DNA of 54,286 nucleotides, from assembly GCA_017462915.1 (NCBI GenBank), contig JAFTQG010000020.1, positions 1-54,286 of the forward strand, in the 5' to 3' direction. Under the pieces are notes generated by a model, which saw only the letters and a program-made list of their open reading frames with translations, did no database searches and was not told the origin of the DNA. Position 1 is the stretch's first letter. Every line of letters starts with the position of its first letter. The position numbers and the translations under genes are program-made. The DNA is from Prevotella sp. (GTDB lineage: Bacteria; Bacteroidota; Bacteroidia; Bacteroidales; Bacteroidaceae). Shown here piece after piece: positions 50,199-54,286 of this stretch.

Positions 50199-50430
50199 AC
50201 TTCCATCAAGGTTGTCAGACATAAGAACGAAGAGCGTTATTGAAACTCGCCTTACAATCAAATTCTCGCAAAATTTGAATACGCAAAGGTCGGGTGACAA
50301 CGATGCTCACGCTACGGATATATACTATCCCGAAAGGGAGAACTATATACCTCGCAAGCGTGAGTGACTGTTGTTTACTCATTTGCGTAGGCAATGCGAG
50401 AAGCCTGATTGTAGAGTAAGCATAAATACA
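50199..50430 (+). ncRNA. Candidate long rod-shaped non-coding RNA
   Basis: Downstream of a good promoter a 161-nt nested hairpin spans 50253-50413. Perfect 8-bp stems stack in order: TACAATCA/TGATTGTA, TTCTCGCA/TGCGAGAA, TACGCAAA/TTTGCGTA, then ACAAC/GTTGT, then CTCACGCT/AGCGTGAG, then TATATA/TATATA, ending in TCCC-GAAA-GGGA, a GNRA tetraloop. Internal loops are small. The form resembles 6S-type RNAs, but I see no match to tmRNA, RNase P or SRP RNA signatures. The 3' end is uncertain because no T-run follows. Next gene is the disrupted TOTE gene on the other strand. Confidence 0.5.
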
Positions 50431-50612
50431 GTCCTCACGCCTGAACCATTACTTATTTTGTAAGTATCTGTAAATCAAATGGTATTTTGCTATACTAAGC
50501 ATAAATGATACCAATAAGTTCCCAATTATAATCAAGAGAGTATTCTTGTCGTTTATGAATTTAGAGTGACTAAAATTTCAAGTATTCCTTCATAATTCAC
50601 GATTTACATTTA

Positions 50613-51263
50613 TTAACGCTGCGAACATATAATATTCAGCAATTCATTGGCTATGGATGCGTCGTTTATTCTCATGACATTATTGTCCTCTGTATTGTAT
50701 CCAAAGAAATTGATGTTGCCATACCAGACTATGGATTTATCTATTATGGCGCATTGTAAGGATAAGTCTTCATTACACAGAACTTCTATACCATAGTTCT
50801 GCAATTCGTTCTCGTTATATCCTTGCTCCTTGATGTGAATTACCACTTCAATACCATTAGTCATAAGGTCTCTTAACAGAGATATTAAGCGAGGAGTATA
50901 TTTGTATTTTATCCTTTTGCATGAGATAACTATGCTATGCTTGGTTGCAAACAGGTCTTTGCGGAATGGTTCTGAAAATGTGTGACCGTCATAAATCAAC
51001 TCTTGCTTTGATGCTTCATCTTTATCTGATGATTGTGGAACACCATAACCTACGGAAGCATAACCTTTCAATCGCTTGCGATACATGGAATCGCAAAGGG
51101 GAACTCGTATGTCAACATAATCATAGATGCACACATCTTTCTTATTGTCATAGTCACGGTGCAATCGACCAGCATATTGTGCGATATTTCCTTTCCATGA
51201 GATAGGCAATGCAAGAAACAATGTGTCAAGCCGGGGATAATCAAATCCTTCACCGATGTATTT
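50613..51263 (-). pseudogene. TOTE-type helicase-nuclease gene, C-terminal part after the IS
   Basis: This is the 3' part of the gene continued from 52303. Directly after the IS the frame reads KYIGEGFDYPRLDTLFLALP and then QYAGRLHRDYDNKKD, helicase motifs V-VI with the arginine finger, followed by a phospholipase D-like nuclease domain (HSIVISCKRIK ... AIIDKSIVWYGNINFFGYN). In the usual HxKxxxxD motif the His and Lys positions read Ser and Gln (SLQCAIID), so the nuclease may have been inactive before the insertion. The first in-frame ATG (51221) has no evident promoter. Confidence 0.75.
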
Positions 51264-51286
51264 AACGTGAGTTCGATGAATATACT

Positions 51287-52201
51287 TTAGAATAAAGTAA
51301 GCTGTCTGTCATTTGAACTGTCCACGGTCTGTACTCTTATTGTCGGTTTCTTTGGGAAGTAGCAGTAGGCAGTTATGCCTCCCAGAAGGTTGACTACGAA
51401 ATTATCAAAGCTTCTATGTCTTGAATGCTCAACTTGCGTAATATTCTTCAGCTCGTCATTCACAGTCTCAATGATAGCCCTCTTCCTGAGAAGCAGTTTG
51501 TCGGACACGGACATCAAAGCCCCCTTCATGTTGCTTTTGAGTTTCGTGATAAGTTGTATGCCATCCACAAAAAGTCTTTCGAAAAGGTGCTTGCCAATGT
51601 ACCCTTTGTCACCGACGAGCTTTCCATATATGAATTCGACAAAAGCTTTATATTCAAGAGGTTTCCGTTCATCCACATCACCTGGTGTTATCATAAAATT
51701 GAGCAATTCTCCCTTCTCGTTGCATATCAGGTGGAGTTTGAATCCAAAGAACCAGCCCATGGAGCATTTGCCTCTTTGTGCGATTCCCTTGAAAGTCTTG
51801 TGAATATGAATCCTCTGATTCTTGCATACTCGCAGAGGGGTACTGTCCACAAAGCTGATACCTGTACACTTGCCAAGAAGAACCTTCTTGATGAACAGTA
51901 TCAATGGGATGGCAATCTCACGTTCCAGTTCAACGAAACGGTTATATGATACCACCTCAGGAAATAGATGGCGCATGTGCTTACATACCTTTTCGAGATA
52001 GAAATGCTTCAAGCAGCGATACCCTGATGAATGAAAGAGAATCATTATCACCATGATTTCCGCCTTTGACATGCGGCTTTCACGGTGGTATTTACGCTTT
52101 CTTTCTGCCTTAAACGAATATTTTGCCATCTGTGCATCAAAAACTTTGCAGAAATCATCTGCAATACAAAAAATTTCAGTAACTTTGTCCTCGGTAATCA
52201 T
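51287..52201 (-). CDS. IS982-family transposase
   Basis: A 304-residue DDE transposase. It has the family core SFVDSTPLRVCKNQRIHIHKTF (first Asp), MGWFFGFKLHLICNEKGELL, the second acidic region (VGDKGYIGKHLFERL) and the final part IIETVNDELKNITQVEHSRHRSFDNF (Glu). It appears complete, with its own promoter at 52238. Confidence 0.93.
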   Translation of the reverse strand: MITEDKVTEIFCIADDFCKVFDAQMAKYSFKAERKRKYHRESRMSKAEIMVIMILFHSSGYRCLKHFYLEKVCKHMRHLFPEVVSYNRFVELEREIAIPLILFIKKVLLGKCTGISFVDSTPLRVCKNQRIHIHKTFKGIAQRGKCSMGWFFGFKLHLICNEKGELLNFMITPGDVDERKPLEYKAFVEFIYGKLVGDKGYIGKHLFERLFVDGIQLITKLKSNMKGALMSVSDKLLLRKRAIIETVNDELKNITQVEHSRHRSFDNFVVNLLGGITAYCYFPKKPTIRVQTVDSSNDRQLTLF

Positions 52202-52237
52202 AGCGGAATCCTTTAGTTTCGTTGTTTTTATCCACTA

Positions 52238-52245
52238 CAAAGTTA
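52238..52245 (-). promoter_or_regulatory. -7 box TAACTTTG of the transposase gene
   Basis: Complement of CAAAGTTA, 37 bp upstream of the transposase ATG, inside the IS. Confidence 0.6.
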
Positions 52246-52302
52246 CTAAAAATTCCGCTAATTACCAAATTTTCAACGAGTTATTTTCATCGAACTCACG
52301 TT

Positions 52303-54286
52303 ATTTACCTGTGGCAACTATTATCAAGGAGTCAGATGCTGGTATGTTCTCCAGTTTCTCGATAGCCAGCCTTTTCTCCTTTACAGAATCTGCTCCTATG
52401 AGAGATACCACATGATTAGCGTATGGTGATAGCATTTCTGCCAATACTCTTACATGGGATGTTAAGTTCGTGAGTATAATTGGAGTCCTGCCATCATTGA
52501 TAGCTTTTCTCACATCATCAACAATTAGCTTGTTCCTTATTTCGTCTGTTGCCAATGCTTCTACGATTTGAGTGTAGGTCTTTGTTTCTGACGAAACATT
52601 ACGGAATGATGTAAAGCGTGGTATGAGTGTGCGGACAAAATTCTGCCGATTCATTTGGCTTTTGGCATCAGCAGTATATCTGATTTTTCCGCACTGCATA
52701 AATATAATCGGTTGGTGACCGTCTTTGCGTATAGGAGTTGCCGTAAGTCCATAAACAAAGTGTGCTCTCACCTGCTTTAGAACCTGTTCAAAACTTACGG
52801 AAGACACATGATGACATTCATCAACAATCACCATTCCATAATCTCGTACAAAAGGCTTGATTTCATTTTCCTCCAGGCAAGACTGAATCAATGCTATATC
52901 TATTATCCCATGAATAGTATTCTTGCCAGAACAAAGAACTCCTATAGGAGATTTGTCTATCTTTCTCTTACTTTTGGTAGTGTTGTCATCGATTTCTTCG
53001 TTTATCTTCAGGAACTCTTCCAATTGTTTCTTCCACTGGTCAAGCAAAGATTTCCGATGAACAAGAATCAGCGTGTTTACCTTGCGTTGAGCAATCATAG
53101 CAATAGCAAACACGGTCTTGCCGAAAGCGGTTGTTGCAGAAAGTGTTCCAATATTATGTGGCAGCATACACTCCATGGCTTTCTGCTGCACTTCACGAAG
53201 TTCGCCTTTGAACGAAACATTTACCTTGAGTCCCTGATAGGTCTTGTCCACTATGTTGTACTTAACATCATGATCTTTGAGAATGTTAATCACGTCATCT
53301 GCACAGCCACGAGGAATGGCAAGGTAGTCATCGTGTAATTCCGAACAGGATATGATACGTGAAATATCATAAGTTGACAGTCTCATTCCTTGTTTGGCAT
53401 AAAACTCTGGATTGTGGAAAGCAGCCATTCTCTTGAAATAATTGATAGTCTTTGCAGACAAACCCAATAATGGGATATAAAGCATATTTGCTTTTGTCAA
53501 GGTAATACTTGATGGAAAATCTGATTTGGCAATAGCTTCAGTTGCTGGAACATCCCACGGTTTACTCTCACTACTCTTTGTCAATTCACCCAATGATGAA
53601 GCGCGTTTTTGGAGAATATCATCTATGGTCGATTCTGATATTTTCTGAATGTTGAGAAGAAAGTTCCATTGGTCTGGATATGCTTGGAACTGTTCATCAA
53701 CAAATACACTATTTCCATTTCTTCGTGCGTTTCCTTGAAGTGGTAGTGCCACAAGGTTTCCCATTCCACCTTCAGGTAGAGTGTCCTGATTGGGGAAGAA
53801 TCTGTCGTATGACTTGAAAGAAAGATGCACATCTTTATTCATTGCTTCTGCCAAAATCGATTTTCCCAATCTTCTTGTTTTAGTTGCTGTTATTGCACCA
53901 TCAAAGAACATCCATACATGCGCTCCATTCCCAGAACGTGAGCGTTCTATGTAGCAAGGAACATCCCACTCTTTGCATACCCCAACAAAGGCAAGCACAT
54001 CATTTTGATATCCATGCTCGCAACTTTTATCATCGAAATCTGTACAAAGGAAAAAGCATGTGTTGTCATTCAGCATCGGGTATAAGCCAATGACATCACG
54101 TCCGTAGTTATCTTTACCAGCAAGATGGTTGTAGAAGTGCTGATATGATAGTGGTGCGAATTGTCGGTTAGGACATTCTGCACATTTATATTTTCTTTTG
54201 TCGCAGAATTCCCTGTTCCATTCACGTTCACATACAGGCTGATAACCAGACTTTTTCGTCGTGTCACTATACCATCTCTTGGCAAA
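52303..54286 (-). pseudogene. TOTE-type conflict-system gene: primase and helicase part, interrupted by the IS
   Basis: The frame is open from the window edge (54286) to a stop created by the IS end; 5' part lies outside. Order: cysteine-rich segment (CERE, CDKRKYKCAECPNR), then an archaeo-eukaryotic primase-like domain (GRDVIGLYPMLNDNTCFFLCTDFDD with the metal-binding DFDD; SRSGNGAHVWMFF), then a superfamily 2 helicase (SATTAFGKTVFAIAM Walker A, IVDECHHVSS motif II, YGLTATPIRKDG motif III). This architecture with a terminal nuclease is that of TOTE conflict systems, thought to act against invading DNA. The insertion separates the helicase C-terminal motifs and the nuclease, so function is probably lost. 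Confidence 0.85.

Larger units (their letters stand above)
51264..52302 (-). mobile_element. IS982-family insertion sequence
   Basis: 1039 bp with perfect 17-bp terminal inverted repeats AACGTGAGTTCGATGAA (51264-51280) and TTCATCGAACTCACGTT (52286-52302), flanked by a 4-bp target duplication ATTT (51260-51263 and 52303-52306). Joining the flanks with one ATTT restores the helicase reading frame (ATGK|YIGEGF). The intact ends and transposase suggest a recent, possibly active copy. Confidence 0.95.

Noticed and set aside
50249-50420. Retron msr-msd RNA
   Set aside because: No reverse transcriptase gene is present in the window and no branching-guanosine context could be identified.

Overview
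The window is a piece of a Bacteroidales chromosome, most likely Prevotellaceae (Prevotella/Segatella-like). This rests on the many TAnnTTTG -7 promoter elements, the scarcity of Shine-Dalgarno sites, and Bacteroidetes-type modules: a four-subunit 2-oxoacid:ferredoxin oxidoreductase operon preceded by a small TPR gene, DUF4492-cydA-cydB, an AddAB-type pair, and a CXXX-repeat RiPP maturation module. The genus is an inference; no 16S rRNA gene is present.

Layout. 1-2650: a severed HlyD C-terminus faces a four-gene operon (CXXX peptide maturase, CXXX accessory protein, TatA, TatC). 2.9-6.1 kb: TPR protein and 2-oxoacid oxidoreductase delta/alpha/beta/gamma. 6.7-16.1 kb: galE, trmO, three pectin-type glycosidases (GH127, GH141-like, GH78) and an rRNA m5C methyltransferase. 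16.2-18.4 kb: DNA alkylation repair genes (alkA, acetyltransferase, ogt) split by a nested miniature element. 18.5-29.7 kb: Na/Pi transporter, pgk, TIGR02757 protein, uxaB, rpsA and cytochrome bd with DUF4492. 30.6-33.1 kb: sdaA, then two tandem loci of 32-33-residue peptides. 33.2-42.5 kb: addB/addA, L27/L21, a UroD-like/rhamnose-mutarotase fusion and rubredoxin. 42.6-44.6 kb: a small island between two iteron blocks holding a probable structured RNA, a truncated regulator and an odd tRNA array. 44.8-49.8 kb: a small membrane protein, ppdK and rlmD. 49.9-54.3 kb: a repeat, a long rod-shaped candidate RNA, and a TOTE-type primase-helicase-nuclease gene cut by an IS982-family insertion.

The genes describe an anaerobic or microaerobic, plant-polysaccharide-using gut or rumen-type bacterium. 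Ferredoxin-linked 2-oxoacid oxidation, PPDK, L-serine deaminase and cytochrome bd fit its energy metabolism. Rhamnosidase, arabinofuranosidase-family enzyme, tagaturonate reductase and the mutarotase fusion fit pectin use.

Intergenic DNA is unusually rich in structure. There are three loci of exactly four 22-bp units with a palindromic GGTNACC core, a family of period-8 AACC-type arrays, and three copies of a miniature inverted-repeat element, one carrying a second element nested with a TAA duplication. The strongest candidates for something undescribed are the duplicated micro-peptide locus (31.9-33.05 kb), the 22-bp periodic elements, the two rod-like RNAs, the divergent tRNA array and the Tat-linked CXXX operon.
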